Origin: Flavobacterium succinicans
Lineage (GTDB): Bacteria > Bacteroidota > Bacteroidia > Flavobacteriales > Flavobacteriaceae
Assembly: GCF_001662485.1 (NCBI RefSeq)
Contig: NZ_JMTM01000035.1
Coordinates: 327,219-391,218, forward strand
DNA: 64,000 nt
Reading direction: 5' to 3'
Both the position numbers and the translations under genes were made by a program. This document shows positions 49,988 to 61,100 of the stretch, in pieces; the stretch's first letter is position 1; each line of letters opens with the position of its first letter. The notes beneath the pieces are model-generated. The model was given only the letters and a program-made list of their open reading frames with translations. It was not told where the DNA came from and made no database searches.

Positions 49988-51844
49988 GTGAATTACTTAT
50001 CTGTCGAAAATATCTCTAAGTCTTTTGGAGAACGCACTCTTTTTGAAAACCTTTCGTTTGGGATTAATAAAGACCAAAAAATTGCCTTTATTGCCAAAAA
50101 TGGGTCTGGAAAAACCTGCATCATGAAAATCATCAATGGCGAGGACGAACCCGATACAGGACAAGTGGTGATTCGTAAAGACATTAAAATGGCGTTTTTG
50201 TCGCAAGATCATAATTTGCAAGACGAATTGACGATTGAGGAAAGTATTTTCGCTTCGGATAATGAAATTTTGAAAGTGATTGAACGCTACGAAAAAGCAT
50301 TGGAAAATCCCGAAGACGAAGAAGCCTACCAAAAAGCGTTTGACCAAATGGATCAATACAATGCTTGGGATTTTGAAACGCAGTTTAAGCAAATTTTGTT
50401 CAAACTAAAGCTAGAAGACTTCAAACTGAAGGTTAAAAATTTGTCAGGTGGACAAAAGAAAAGACTTTCTTTGGCTATCATTTTGATCAATCGTCCTGAC
50501 TTGTTGATTTTGGATGAGCCTACCAACCACTTGGATTTAGAAATGATTGAATGGCTGGAAAGTTATTTTGCTAAAGAAAATATTACCTTGTTTATGGTGA
50601 CGCACGACCGTTTCTTTTTGGAGCGCGTGTGTAACGAAATCATAGAATTAGACAACGGAAAATTATACCAATACAAAGGCAACTATTCTTATTATTTAGA
50701 GAAAAAAGAAGAGCGTATTGCCTCTGAAAACGCTAGTGTGGACAAAGCCCAAAACTTGTTTGTAAAAGAATTGGAATGGATGCGCAGGCAACCTAAAGCT
50801 CGTACAACCAAGTCGAAATCGCGTCAAGACGATTTTTACATCATTAAGGAAAAAGCCCAAAGCAGACGACGAGAAAACAAAGTCGAGCTCGAAATCAACA
50901 TGGAACGCATGGGCAGCAAAATCATTGAATTGCACAAAATCTCTAAGAAATTTAAGGATCATGTGATTTTGGATAATTTTAGTTTTGATTTTCAAAGAGG
51001 GGAACGCATCGGGATTATTGGAAAAAACGGGACGGGAAAATCTACTTTTTTGAATGTACTAACCGGAACTTTACCTTTGGATAGCGGAAAAGTAATCGTG
51101 GGCGACACCATAAAAATTGGCTATTACACCCAATCTGGAATCAACCCAAAACCCAATCAAAGGGTTATAGATATTATTAAGGAATACGGAGAATACATTC
51201 CGCTAAGCAAAGGGAGAATTATTTCGGCTTCGCAATTGTTAGAACGCTTTCTATTTGATGCCAAAAAACAATATGATTTTGTAGAAAAATTGAGCGGTGG
51301 CGAATTGAAACGTTTGTATTTGTGTACCGTTTTGATTCAGAATCCTAATTTTTTAATTCTGGATGAACCTACCAACGATTTGGATATTGTGACCTTGAAT
51401 GTTTTGGAAAGTTTTCTTTTGGATTACCCTGGTTGTTTGATGGTGGTATCGCACGATCGTTATTTTATGGATAAGATTGTCGATAATTTATTTGTGTTTA
51501 GAGGACAAGGCGAAATTGAAAACTTCCCTGGTAATTATTCGGATTTTAGAGCCTATGAGGACAGCGCTGATGTGGCACAAAAAGAAGAAAATAAAGCCGA
51601 TAAAAAAGATTGGAAACAAAACAATCCAACTGGGAATCTAACGTTTAACGAGCAAAAAGAATTTCAAAAAATAGAACGTGAAATCAAAGATTTAGAACTA
51701 GAAAAAGCAAAAATAGAACAGCTTTTTGCCGATGGCCTAGTCGTTGAAATCGAAAAGAAAGCCAAAGAATTAGAAAACATTATCAAAAAAATTGAGACCA
51801 AAGAAGAGCGTTGGTTTGAACTTTCGGCCAAATTAGAAGGGTAA
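49988..51844 (+). CDS. ABC-F family ATPase (Uup-like)
   Basis: The 618-residue protein starts at GTG 49988. It holds two ABC domains: first Walker A AKNGSGKT, signature LSGGQKKRLSLA, Walker B LLILDEPTNHLD; second GKNGTGKS, LSGGELKRLYL, FLILDEPTNDLD. The linker has RRQPKARTTKSKSRQDDFY, and a C-terminal coiled coil (EFQKIEREIKDLELEKAKIEQ) resembles Uup. There are no membrane helices. ABC-F proteins act on ribosomes or, for Uup, in DNA-linked processes; not a resistance determinant by sequence alone. Confidence 0.95.
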   Translation: MNYLSVENISKSFGERTLFENLSFGINKDQKIAFIAKNGSGKTCIMKIINGEDEPDTGQVVIRKDIKMAFLSQDHNLQDELTIEESIFASDNEILKVIERYEKALENPEDEEAYQKAFDQMDQYNAWDFETQFKQILFKLKLEDFKLKVKNLSGGQKKRLSLAIILINRPDLLILDEPTNHLDLEMIEWLESYFAKENITLFMVTHDRFFLERVCNEIIELDNGKLYQYKGNYSYYLEKKEERIASENASVDKAQNLFVKELEWMRRQPKARTTKSKSRQDDFYIIKEKAQSRRRENKVELEINMERMGSKIIELHKISKKFKDHVILDNFSFDFQRGERIGIIGKNGTGKSTFLNVLTGTLPLDSGKVIVGDTIKIGYYTQSGINPKPNQRVIDIIKEYGEYIPLSKGRIISASQLLERFLFDAKKQYDFVEKLSGGELKRLYLCTVLIQNPNFLILDEPTNDLDIVTLNVLESFLLDYPGCLMVVSHDRYFMDKIVDNLFVFRGQGEIENFPGNYSDFRAYEDSADVAQKEENKADKKDWKQNNPTGNLTFNEQKEFQKIEREIKDLELEKAKIEQLFADGLVVEIEKKAKELENIIKKIETKEERWFELSAKLEG

Positions 51845-51923
51845 TTTTTTTAAAGTTTTCTTAAAGATTCTTACTTAAAATAATGAATGCTTATTTTAGC
51901 CATTATTAAAAATTACAGTAAAA

Positions 51924-52382
51924 ATGAAAAAATTAGTATCAGCATTTATGCTTTTAACCTTATTTGTATCTTGCAGTTTAGACAAAAATGAAGTGGTTGA
52001 CTATACCGCACAAAACGAACAAGAAATCAAAGATTATCTCACTAAAAACAATTTAACAGCCAAAAGAACAAATTCGGGTTTATATTATATCATCAATGAA
52101 GAAGGCACCGGAGAACATCCTACAGCCACTTCAAATGTAACGGTGATTTACAAAGGGTATTTTACTAATGGAACTGTGTTTGATCAAAGTAAACCCGAAG
52201 GATTTACTGTTGGACTTAATCAAGTAATCAAAGGATGGACAGAAGGAATTCCATATTTTAAAAAGGGAGGTAGCGGCGTTCTTTTGGTTCCGGCGCATCT
52301 TGGTTACGGAAGTTTTAATTATGGCCCAATTCCGGGAGGCTCGGTTTTATTATTCGACATAAAATTGGTTTCGATAAACTAA
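51924..52382 (+). CDS. FKBP-type peptidyl-prolyl isomerase lipoprotein
   Basis: The 152-residue lipoprotein (lipobox TLFVSCSLDKNE) has an FKBP domain: SGLYYIINEEGTGEHPTATSNVTVIYKGYFTNGTVFDQS, IKGWTEGIPYFKKGG, LVPAHLGYG and GGSVLLFDIKLVSI. It speeds proline isomerisation outside the cytoplasm. Single-gene unit with a terminator after it. Confidence 0.95.
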   Translation: MKKLVSAFMLLTLFVSCSLDKNEVVDYTAQNEQEIKDYLTKNNLTAKRTNSGLYYIINEEGTGEHPTATSNVTVIYKGYFTNGTVFDQSKPEGFTVGLNQVIKGWTEGIPYFKKGGSGVLLVPAHLGYGSFNYGPIPGGSVLLFDIKLVSIN

Positions 52383-52405
52383 TTTTGAAACTAAAAAAAC
52401 ATAGT

Positions 52406-52444
52406 AAAGTCACAACTAGAATTATTTTGTTGTGACTTTTTTTT
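52406..52444 (+). terminator. Rho-independent terminator
   Basis: A perfect 11-bp stem (AAAGTCACAAC with GTTGTGACTTT), 12-nt loop and T tract. Confidence 0.9.
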
Positions 52445-52543
52445 GTGCTTTGATGTAAAATCTTCTTTTTTGTGTTTTTCTTTGCAGCAATAGTTGAATG
52501 GATCTTTTCAAAACCTTCAGCTATTAAAATCTTTTGACACTAT

Positions 52544-53323
52544 ATGCTTTTTCAAATAAAATCTTATTTACATTTCCTTTGGAATTCCAAGAATGAACAC
52601 GGTGTACATTCGCCTTTTGTTTTTTCTTTAGTCACAAAATGTTTTTATGACAAAAAAAACAAACCCGAATATACCTTAATAAAAGACTACCGAAAAGCAC
52701 TATTAGAAAACAAAAACACTATCGATGTTACTGATTTTGGTGCAGGATCAAGAGTTTTCAAATCCAACAAAAGACAGATTTCAAGAATTGCACAAACGGC
52801 AGGAATTTCATCAAAACGAGCCGAATTATTATTCCGAATTACGCGCTATTTTCAGCCAAAATCAATTTTAGAAATCGGTACTTCCTTGGGATTGGCGACT
52901 TCTGCTCTAGCTTTAGGCAATCCAAAGGCCAAGCTAACGACTCTAGAGGGCTGTCCCGAAACTTCAAAAATAGCCAAAGAGCAATTTCAACAATTCAACT
53001 TTAACGCAATTGAATCAATTACTAGTCAATTCGAATCATTCTTGAATACTGATAATCTCTATTTAAAAAACTATGACCTCATTTACTTTGACGGCAATCA
53101 TTCAAAAGAAGCAACTTTGGCTTACTTTGAACAATTATTACCAACCATAAACAATGAAACCGTTTGGATTTTTGATGATATTCATTGGTCAAATGATATG
53201 GAAGAGGCTTGGGAACAAATAAAAAAACACCCAAAAGTTCGAGTAACTATCGACACCTTTCAGTGGGGATTAGTTTTTTTTAGAGAAGAGCAAGCCAAAG
53301 AACATTTTACAATTCGCTTATAA
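52544..53323 (+). CDS. Class I SAM-dependent methyltransferase
   Basis: The 259-residue protein has the SAM-binding motif FQPKSILEIGTSLGLATSALALG, the acidic strand TTLEGCPETSKIAKEQF, and YDLIYFDGNHSKEATLAYFEQLLP then VWIFDDIHWS, as in O-methyltransferase-like proteins (Methyltransf_24 type). N-terminal 70 residues, including NEHGVHSPFVFSLVTKCFYD, are typical of a Bacteroidota subgroup. Substrate unknown. Confidence 0.88.
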   Translation: MLFQIKSYLHFLWNSKNEHGVHSPFVFSLVTKCFYDKKNKPEYTLIKDYRKALLENKNTIDVTDFGAGSRVFKSNKRQISRIAQTAGISSKRAELLFRITRYFQPKSILEIGTSLGLATSALALGNPKAKLTTLEGCPETSKIAKEQFQQFNFNAIESITSQFESFLNTDNLYLKNYDLIYFDGNHSKEATLAYFEQLLPTINNETVWIFDDIHWSNDMEEAWEQIKKHPKVRVTIDTFQWGLVFFREEQAKEHFTIRL

Positions 53324-53438
53324 AAACATTAAAATTACGATAAAGTTGTAACGGAAATCAAATTCAGTCAACTAATGAAAATCTATTTCGTATTTTTAAA
53401 ACGAATTTAAAACAACATTAATCTTTATTCAATAGTCG

Positions 53439-54125
53439 ATGGCAGAATCACTAATTAAAATAACCAATATTAAGCGAAATTTTTCATTGGGTAACGAAAC
53501 CGTTTATGTACTAAAAGGAATTGATTTAGAAATAAAAAAAGGGGAATATGTTGCATTAATGGGGCCTTCGGGATCAGGAAAATCAACATTGATGAATCTT
53601 TTAGGTTGTTTAGACACACCTACTTCTGGCAATTACATTCTTAACGGGAAAGATGTTAGTAAAATGAAAGATGATGAATTGGCCGAAATTAGAAACAAAG
53701 AAATTGGCTTCGTTTTTCAAACTTTTAACCTTTTGCCAAGAACAACCGCACTAGATAATGTCGCTTTACCAATGATTTATGCTGGCTACTCTAAATCAGA
53801 ACGTGTAGCAAGAGCCACTGAGGTACTTCAACAAGTAAATCTAGCCGATAGAATGGACCACCAACCTAACCAACTTTCGGGAGGTCAGCGTCAGCGTGTT
53901 GCTATTGCAAGAGCCCTTGTCAACAAACCTTCTATTATCCTAGCTGATGAGCCTACTGGAAACTTAGATAGTAAGACCTCCGTAGAAATCATGAAACTAT
54001 TCGGTGACATTCACGCACAAGGAAATACCGTTATCTTGGTGACGCACGAGGAAGATATTGCTGCTTATGCGCACCGCGTAATTCGTTTACGAGATGGATT
54101 GATCGAAACAGATACTACAAAATAA
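53439..54125 (+). CDS. ABC transporter ATP-binding protein (LolD/MacB-type)
   Basis: The 228-residue ATPase has Walker [18 protein letters not shown]-loop [11 protein letters not shown], signature [15 protein letters not shown] and Walker [13 protein letters not shown]. The LolD/MacB subfamily features [11 protein letters not shown] and [13 protein letters not shown] are present. It is 24 bp ahead of the M16 protease gene; its FtsX-like permease partner is not adjacent. Confidence 0.92.
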   Translation: MAESLIKITNIKRNFSLGNETVYVLKGIDLEIKKGEYVALMGPSGSGKSTLMNLLGCLDTPTSGNYILNGKDVSKMKDDELAEIRNKEIGFVFQTFNLLPRTTALDNVALPMIYAGYSKSERVARATEVLQQVNLADRMDHQPNQLSGGQRQRVAIARALVNKPSIILADEPTGNLDSKTSVEIMKLFGDIHAQGNTVILVTHEEDIAAYAHRVIRLRDGLIETDTTK

Positions 54126-54149
54126 TTTACTTTAACCAAGACTATAAAT

Positions 54150-57077
54150 ATGTTTAAAAAACCAATTTTATCTTTATTATTTTTATGCTCAGTTGCGACT
54201 ACAATTGCGCAGGAACAAATCGAATGGAAAGAAGCTTCAAGCAATGGCTATACTTACAAGTATGTCACTAACGATGCTACAAAAGCCCGTTTCTATACTT
54301 TAAAAAACGGCTTAACTGTAATCTTAAGTCCTACTAAAAAAGACCCTCGTATTCAGGCTTACATCGCCATCAAAGCTGGAAGCAAAACCGATCCCTCTAC
54401 CAATACCGGATTAGCACATTACTTAGAGCACATGCTTTTTAAAGGAACCGATAAATACGGAACCTTGGATTGGGCTAAAGAAAAAGTAGAATTAGATAAA
54501 ATTGACGCTCTGTATGAGCAATTCAACCAATCAAAAGACAGCATCGAAAGAAAAGAAATCTATAAGAAAATCGATCAAACTTCAGGAGTTGCCAGTAAAT
54601 ATGCTATTGCCAATGAGTACGACAAAATGATGTCTGCTATGGGCGCACAAGGAACGAATGCCTTTACTTCTTTTGAGCAAACGGTATATACTGATGATGT
54701 TCCAAGTAGTTCTTTGGACAAATATTTGGCCGTACAAGCGGAACGTTTTAGAAATCCAATTCTAAGAATTTTTCATACCGAGCTAGAAGCGGTTTATGAA
54801 GAAAAAAACAGAACACTAGACAATGATGGTCGTAAAGTTTCGGAAGCTTTATTTTCCAACTTATTCAAAAAACACAATTATGGTTTACAAACCACTATTG
54901 GAACAGTTGAGCATTTAAAAAATCCATCCTTAATAGAAATCAGAAAGTATTTTAACAAATACTACGTACCTAACAATATGGGTGTTATCTTGTCTGGTGA
55001 TTTCAATCCAGATGAGGTAATTGCAAAAATAGACAAGGCTTTTGGGTATATGCAACCAAAAGCAATTGAAAAATACACTTTTGAACCAGAAGCTCCTATA
55101 ACAGCGCCAATAGCGATTGAAGTTGTTGGCCCAGATGCGGAAAGTTTTGCCATCGGTTACCGTCTTCCTGGTAACAAAGATAAAGATGCTTTATTAGCGA
55201 ATTTAGTTGGACAAGTACTTACTAATGGCAAAGCCGGTTTATTGGATTTAAATTTAGTTAAGAAACAAAAAATGCTTCGCGCGAGTGCCTTTACCTATAG
55301 CTTAATTGATTATAGTGTTCTTTATTTATCTGCAGCACCTACTACTGGCCAAACCTTGGAAGAAGCAAAAGCATTAGTCTTAGCTGAGATTGAAAATTTA
55401 AAGAAAGGAAACTTTGACGACGATTTAATTCCATCAATCATAAATAATATTAAAAAAAATAAAATCTACGAAACAGAAAAATACGGCGATCGTGCAAGTA
55501 ATTTAATGAGCAACTTTACTTCAGAATTAGACTGGAAAAATCAAGTGGCTTACGTAAACGATTTATCTAAAATAAAAAAAGAAGACATCGTAGCTTTTGC
55601 TAATAAATATCTTGGAGATAATTATGTAGTGGTTTACAAAAGAAAAGGAGAAAACAAAAACAAGGTCAAAATTGAAAAACCACAAATTACTCCTGTTGAA
55701 ACCAATGCGGACAAACAATCTGACTTCTTAAAACAAGTGAACGCTATTCCAAGCATTGCTTCAACACCCGTATTTTTGGATTACAACAAAGACATTCAGA
55801 AATCTAAAATTGAAAAAGCAGAAGTACTTTATGTTCAAAACAAAGACAACTCTATTTTTAGATTAAAATACCGCTACAAAATTGGTACACTAAACGACTT
55901 AAAACAAGGATTAGCTAGTCAATACATCCAATTTTTAGGCACGGATACAATGTCAGCCGAACAAATTTCAAAAGCATTTTATAAAATAGCTTGTAGCTTT
56001 AACATCAACACTAGCGAAGAATATACTACCGTAAGCATTGAAGGTTTACAAGAAAATTTTGAAAAAGCGGTTCAATTGTACGAAGAAGTTATTGAAAAGG
56101 CTAAGGCAGATGAAAATGCTTTAAAAGCTTTAAAAGCTAGAATTGCAAAATCCAGAAAAGATTTCAAATCAAATAAAAATGCTATTTTACAAGGACTAAC
56201 AAGCTACGCTACTTATGGACCTGTAAACAAATTCAATAACATTCTAACTACCGGTGAATTAGAGTCATTAACAACAGAAGACTTAATGAGTCGTTTGAAA
56301 AACTTAAATAATTACGAACAAACCATTATTTATTATGGACCAGCACCATTAACTACTTTTGTAAATCAATTAAAAGCCCTACACAAAGTTCCAGCAACTT
56401 TTACTGCAACACCAGCAGCCAAAGTTTTCAAGCCATCGGTACAAACTCAAAACCAAGTGTTTTTTACCAATTATGATATGGTACAAGCTGAAACGCGTTG
56501 GGTAAGAAATACGGAAACCTATGATGCCAATAAAAATGCAATTATTAATGTATTCAATAACTATTTCGGTGGCGGTATGGGATCAGTGGTTTTTCAAACT
56601 ATTAGAGAAAGTAAAGCCTTAGCTTATAGCACCTATGGATATTATGTAGAGCCTCAAAAGAAAGAAGACAACTATCTTGTTTTAAATTATGTCGGAAGTC
56701 AAGCGGACAAATTCAAAGAGGCTACAACAGCGATGAATGAACTTTTGAACAACTTACCTGAATTAAGCGAAAATTTAAATTTAGCCAAAGGTCAAGTTAA
56801 AAAAGACATTCAAACCGAAAGAATTACGCAAGACAATATTATCTTTAATTACCTAGCAGCAAAACAACTAGGATTAAAAGAGGATATCAGAAAAAAGACA
56901 TTCTCAACTGTAGATCAAATTTCTATGAATGACCTAAAAACTTTTCACAATAACTTCATAGCCAATAAACCTTACAGTTATGCCATTGTGGCTTCTGAAA
57001 ATAAGATTGATATGAATGAAATGAAAAAACTAGGAGAAATAAAGAGAGTATCTTTGGAAGAAATTTTCGGATTCTAA
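54150..57077 (+). CDS. M16 family zinc metallopeptidase
   Basis: The 975-residue protein has a signal peptide and two M16 halves. The inverted zinc motif HxxEH appears in GLAHYLEHMLFKGT with the later glutamate in LEAVYEEKNRTLDNDG. The second half (from about residue 540) lacks the motif, as is normal, but keeps GGGMGSVVFQTIRESKALAYSTYGYY, an R/Y region that shapes the substrate chamber. It is a periplasmic peptide-degrading enzyme, perhaps co-transcribed with the ABC ATPase. Confidence 0.95.
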   Translation: MFKKPILSLLFLCSVATTIAQEQIEWKEASSNGYTYKYVTNDATKARFYTLKNGLTVILSPTKKDPRIQAYIAIKAGSKTDPSTNTGLAHYLEHMLFKGTDKYGTLDWAKEKVELDKIDALYEQFNQSKDSIERKEIYKKIDQTSGVASKYAIANEYDKMMSAMGAQGTNAFTSFEQTVYTDDVPSSSLDKYLAVQAERFRNPILRIFHTELEAVYEEKNRTLDNDGRKVSEALFSNLFKKHNYGLQTTIGTVEHLKNPSLIEIRKYFNKYYVPNNMGVILSGDFNPDEVIAKIDKAFGYMQPKAIEKYTFEPEAPITAPIAIEVVGPDAESFAIGYRLPGNKDKDALLANLVGQVLTNGKAGLLDLNLVKKQKMLRASAFTYSLIDYSVLYLSAAPTTGQTLEEAKALVLAEIENLKKGNFDDDLIPSIINNIKKNKIYETEKYGDRASNLMSNFTSELDWKNQVAYVNDLSKIKKEDIVAFANKYLGDNYVVVYKRKGENKNKVKIEKPQITPVETNADKQSDFLKQVNAIPSIASTPVFLDYNKDIQKSKIEKAEVLYVQNKDNSIFRLKYRYKIGTLNDLKQGLASQYIQFLGTDTMSAEQISKAFYKIACSFNINTSEEYTTVSIEGLQENFEKAVQLYEEVIEKAKADENALKALKARIAKSRKDFKSNKNAILQGLTSYATYGPVNKFNNILTTGELESLTTEDLMSRLKNLNNYEQTIIYYGPAPLTTFVNQLKALHKVPATFTATPAAKVFKPSVQTQNQVFFTNYDMVQAETRWVRNTETYDANKNAIINVFNNYFGGGMGSVVFQTIRESKALAYSTYGYYVEPQKKEDNYLVLNYVGSQADKFKEATTAMNELLNNLPELSENLNLAKGQVKKDIQTERITQDNIIFNYLAAKQLGLKEDIRKKTFSTVDQISMNDLKTFHNNFIANKPYSYAIVASENKIDMNEMKKLGEIKRVSLEEIFGF

Positions 57078-57095
57078 TTTTTTTTATCATCCAAA

Positions 57096-57123
57096 AAAAA
57101 GACTGCTTTGGCGGTCTTTTTTT
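57096..57123 (+). terminator. Rho-independent terminator
   Basis: AAAAAGACTGC pairs with GCGGTCTTTTT (one GU) around a TTTG loop, followed by T. Confidence 0.82.
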
Positions 57124-57176
57124 ATATTTACAGCGGTCAAAACCATTGAAGACAATTAAATCAAGAACTTACCTTA

Positions 57177-57746
57177 ATGAAAGTATATACTAAAACTGGT
57201 GACTCAGGAACTACATCCCTATTTGGAGGAACTCGAGTGCCAAAAGATCATGCACGCATTGAAAGTTATGGCACTGTAGACGAACTGAATTCCTACATCG
57301 GCTTGATTCGCGACCAAGAAATGGACAACCATTACAAAAACACACTCATAGAAGTGCAGGATCGCTTATTTACTATTGGAGCCATTCTTGCCACTCCACC
57401 AGAAAAAGAGGTACTAAAAAACGGTGAATTGCGTCTGAAAAACTTAGGCATTACTGATCAAGATATTGAATTCCTTGAAATAGAAATTGACACAATGGAA
57501 GCTTTATTGCCTCCAATGACGCATTTTGTACTTCCAGGCGGACATACCACAGTGTCATATTGTCATATTGCTCGTTGTGTATGTCGACGTGCAGAGCGAT
57601 TAGCCGTACATTTAAGCCACAATGAACCGGTTGCTCCCATTGCCATTCAGTACTTAAACCGACTTTCTGACTATCTTTTTGTATTGGCACGAAAGTTGAC
57701 TTTAGACCTTAACGCTGAGGAAGTAAAATGGATTCCTAGAAAGTAA
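57177..57746 (+). CDS. Cob(I)alamin adenosyltransferase, PduO type
   Basis: The 189-residue protein begins MKVYTKTGDSGTTSLFGGTRVPKDHARIESYGTVDELNSYIG, the PduO ATP-binding start, and ends with YCHIARCVCRRAERLAVHL and YLNRLSDYLFVLAR, the RRxER and N.LSD motifs. It makes adenosylcobalamin, which methylmalonyl-CoA mutase needs; this fits the acyl-CoA carboxylase operon at 24.8-28.3 kb. Confidence 0.96.
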   Translation: MKVYTKTGDSGTTSLFGGTRVPKDHARIESYGTVDELNSYIGLIRDQEMDNHYKNTLIEVQDRLFTIGAILATPPEKEVLKNGELRLKNLGITDQDIEFLEIEIDTMEALLPPMTHFVLPGGHTTVSYCHIARCVCRRAERLAVHLSHNEPVAPIAIQYLNRLSDYLFVLARKLTLDLNAEEVKWIPRK

Positions 57747-57801
57747 TTTTTTTCCTAAAAAAAACGTTCTTAACTTTACGCAAAAATAAATTACATTTTA
57801 C

Positions 57802-57831
57802 TTGTTTTATTCCGTAAAAAATTTATTTTTG
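57802..57831 (+). promoter_or_regulatory. Promoter of the DUF2795 gene
   Basis: TTG at 57802-57804, 19-bp spacer, TATTTTTG at 57824-57831. It lies in the reading frame upstream of the DUF2795 protein, so translation must start at ATG 57853. Confidence 0.75.
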
Positions 57832-57852
57832 CACAAATTAAATCGACAAAAT

Positions 57853-58074
57853 ATGTATTGGACATTAGAATTAGCATCTTATTTAAGTGATGCACCATGG
57901 CCTGCTAACAAAGACGAACTTATTGACTACGCTATTAGAGCTGGTGCTCCATTAGAAGTAGTAGAAAACCTTCAATCTATTGAAGATGAAGGCGAGATAT
58001 ATGAATCAATGGAAGAAATTTGGCCAGACTATCCTACGGACGAAGATTACCTTTGGAACGAGGATGAGTATTAA
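57853..58074 (+). CDS. DUF2795 small acidic protein
   Basis: The 73-residue protein MYWTLELASYLSDAPWPANKDELIDYAIRAGAPLEVVENL and its acidic tail EIWPDYPTDEDYLWNEDEY match the DUF2795 family, common and highly conserved in Bacteroidota, function unknown. Strong promoter and terminator on either side suggest a well-expressed single gene. Confidence 0.93.
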   Translation: MYWTLELASYLSDAPWPANKDELIDYAIRAGAPLEVVENLQSIEDEGEIYESMEEIWPDYPTDEDYLWNEDEY

Positions 58075-58087
58075 AAGTAACCCAAGA

Positions 58088-58116
58088 AAAAGTCTCAAAA
58101 AAGAGGCTTTTTTTTT
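58088..58116 (+). terminator. Rho-independent terminator
   Basis: AAAAGTCTC pairs with GAGGCTTTT (one GU pair) around AAAAAA, followed by a run of T. Confidence 0.82.
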
Positions 58117-58159
58117 GTTATAAATAACACAAAATATAAAACAGAAATACAACTAAATC

Positions 58160-61100
58160 ATGAGTTTCATAAACAGCATATTAAAAGTATTTGTAGGCGA
58201 TAAGTCTCAAAAAGACGTTAAAGCTTTACAACCTTATTTAAATAAAATCAAAAGTTTTGAAAGTACTTTACAGGGACTTTCACACGACGAATTGAGAGCC
58301 AAAACTGCTTTCTTCAAAGAAAAAATTAAAGAAGCAAGAGCCGAAAAAGACGCCAAAATTGCTTCTTTGAAAGAAGAAGTAGAAACCATCTCAGATATCG
58401 ACAAAAGAGAAGATATCTATATCGCTATTGATGCTTTAGAAAAAGAAGCTTATGATATTTCTGAAAAAACTTTAATGGATATTCTTCCTGAAGCCTTTGC
58501 AGTCGTTAAAGAAACAGCAAGAAGATTCAAAGAAAACACAACAATTAGCGTTACTGCTACTCCAAAAGACAGAGAATTATCAGCTACTAAAAGCTATATC
58601 AACATTGTTGGCGATACGGCTAATTGGGCTAATTCATGGAATGCCGCTGGTAAAGAAATCACTTGGGACATGATTCACTATGACGTACAGTTGATTGGTG
58701 GAATGGTGTTGCATCAAGGAAAAATTTCTGAGATGCAAACAGGTGAAGGAAAAACGTTAGTAGCTACCCTTCCATTATACTTAAATGCACTTACTGGAAA
58801 CGGAGTACACTTAGTAACCGTAAATGATTACTTGGCCAAACGTGATAGCACTTGGAAAGCACCTTTATTCGAATTTCATGGTTTGACTGTTGATTGTATC
58901 GACAACCACCAACCGAATTCCGAAGGCAGAAAAAAAGCCTACGATGCAGACATTACATACGGAACCAACAACGAATTTGGTTTTGATTACCTAAGAGATA
59001 ATATGGCGCATTCGCCAGAAGATTTAGTGCAACGCAAACACAATTACGCCATAGTCGATGAGGTCGATTCTGTTTTGATTGATGACGCTAGAACTCCATT
59101 GATTATTTCTGGTCCAGTTCCTCAAGGAGACCGTCATGAATTCATGGAATTGAAACCAAAAATCGAAAACTTAGTTAGTTTACAACGTCAATTGGCGAAT
59201 GGCTTTTTGGCAGAAGCTAAAAAGCTAATCAAAGAAGGAAACACCAAAGATGGTGGTTTCAATTTATTGAGAGCTTACAGAAGTTTACCAAAAAACAAAG
59301 CATTGATTAAATTTTTGAGTGAAGAAGGTATCAAACAATTGCTTCAAAAAACCGAAAACCAATACATGCAAGACAACAATCGTGAAATGCATGTTGTAGA
59401 TGAAGCTTTATACTTTGTTATAGAAGAAAAAAACAATCAAGTAGAATTGACAGATAATGGAATTAAATTCCTTTCTGGTGATACAGATGCAGACTTTTTC
59501 GTTCTTCCAGACATTGGAACTGAAATTGCTGCTATCGAAAAGCAAAATTTAGACAAAGATGCTGAAGCGGAAGCTAAAGAAAGATTGTTCCAAGATTTTG
59601 GAGTAAAAAGCGAGCGTATTCATACGTTAACGCAATTATTAAAAGCCTATACTCTTTTTGAAAAAGACGTTGAGTATGTAATCATGGACAATAAAATCCT
59701 TATTGTTGATGAGCAAACAGGACGTATCATGGACGGACGTCGTTATTCTGACGGATTACACCAAGCCATTGAAGCCAAAGAAAATGTAAAAATTGAAGCA
59801 GCCACTCAAACTTTTGCAACTGTTACTTTGCAAAACTACTTTAGAATGTACAACAAACTAGGTGGTATGACAGGAACTGCAGTAACAGAAGCTGGCGAGT
59901 TATGGCAAATCTACAAACTAGACGTAGTTGAAATTCCTACCAATAGAGGAATGGCTAGAATTGACAAAGACGATTTGATTTACAAAACAACTCGTGAAAA
60001 ATTCAATGCCGTAATCGAAGATGTTACCGAATTATCTAAAGCAGGAAGACCAGTATTAATTGGAACAACATCAGTAGAGATTTCAGAATTATTGAGTAGA
60101 ATGCTTAAAATGCGTGGTGTAACGCACAACGTATTGAATGCGAAAATGCACAAACAAGAGGCTCAAATTGTTGAGGAAGCAGGTAAACCAGGTGTGGTAA
60201 CTATCGCTACCAACATGGCGGGTCGTGGAACGGATATCAAACTGACACCAGAAGTAAAAGCAGCTGGTGGATTGGCCATTATCGGTACAGAACGTCACGA
60301 TTCTCGTCGTGTGGACCGTCAGTTACGTGGTCGTGCAGGTCGTCAAGGAGACCCAGGAAGTTCTCAATTCTATGTTTCTTTAGAGGATAATTTAATGCGT
60401 TTGTTTGGTTCTGAAAGAGTAGCCAAAGTAATGGATAGAATGGGCTTACAAGAAGGTGAAGTGATTCAACATTCTATGATGACCAAATCTATTGAACGTG
60501 CACAGAAAAAAGTAGAAGAAAACAACTTTGGAGTTCGTAAACGTTTATTAGAATATGATGATGTTATGAATGCACAACGTGAAGTAGTGTACAAACGTCG
60601 TCGTCACGCTTTACATGGAGAGCGTCTAAAACTAGACATCGCCAATATGTTGTATGATACTTGCGAATTGATTGTTACCAACAATAAATTAAGCAACGAT
60701 TTCAAAAATTTCGAATTTGAATTGATTCGTTATTTCTCAATTACATCACCAGTTAGCGAAAGTGATTTTGCCAAACTGAATGAAATGGAATTAACTGGAA
60801 AAGTATACAAAGCTACTTTGGATTTTTACACCGAAAAAACAGCAAGAAGTGCTAGAGAAGCTTTCCCTATTATCAAAAGTGTATATGAGGACCCAAACAA
60901 CCAATTCGAGCGTATTGTAGTTCCTTTCTCAGATGGCATCAAATCATTGAATGTGGTTACCGATTTGAAAAAAGCTTACGATACTGAAGGAGCGCAATTA
61001 GTCGCTGATTTTGAGAAAAACATCACTTTAGCGATTGTAGACGAAGCTTGGAAAAAACATTTACGTAAAATGGACGAATTGAAACAATCAGTTCAATTGG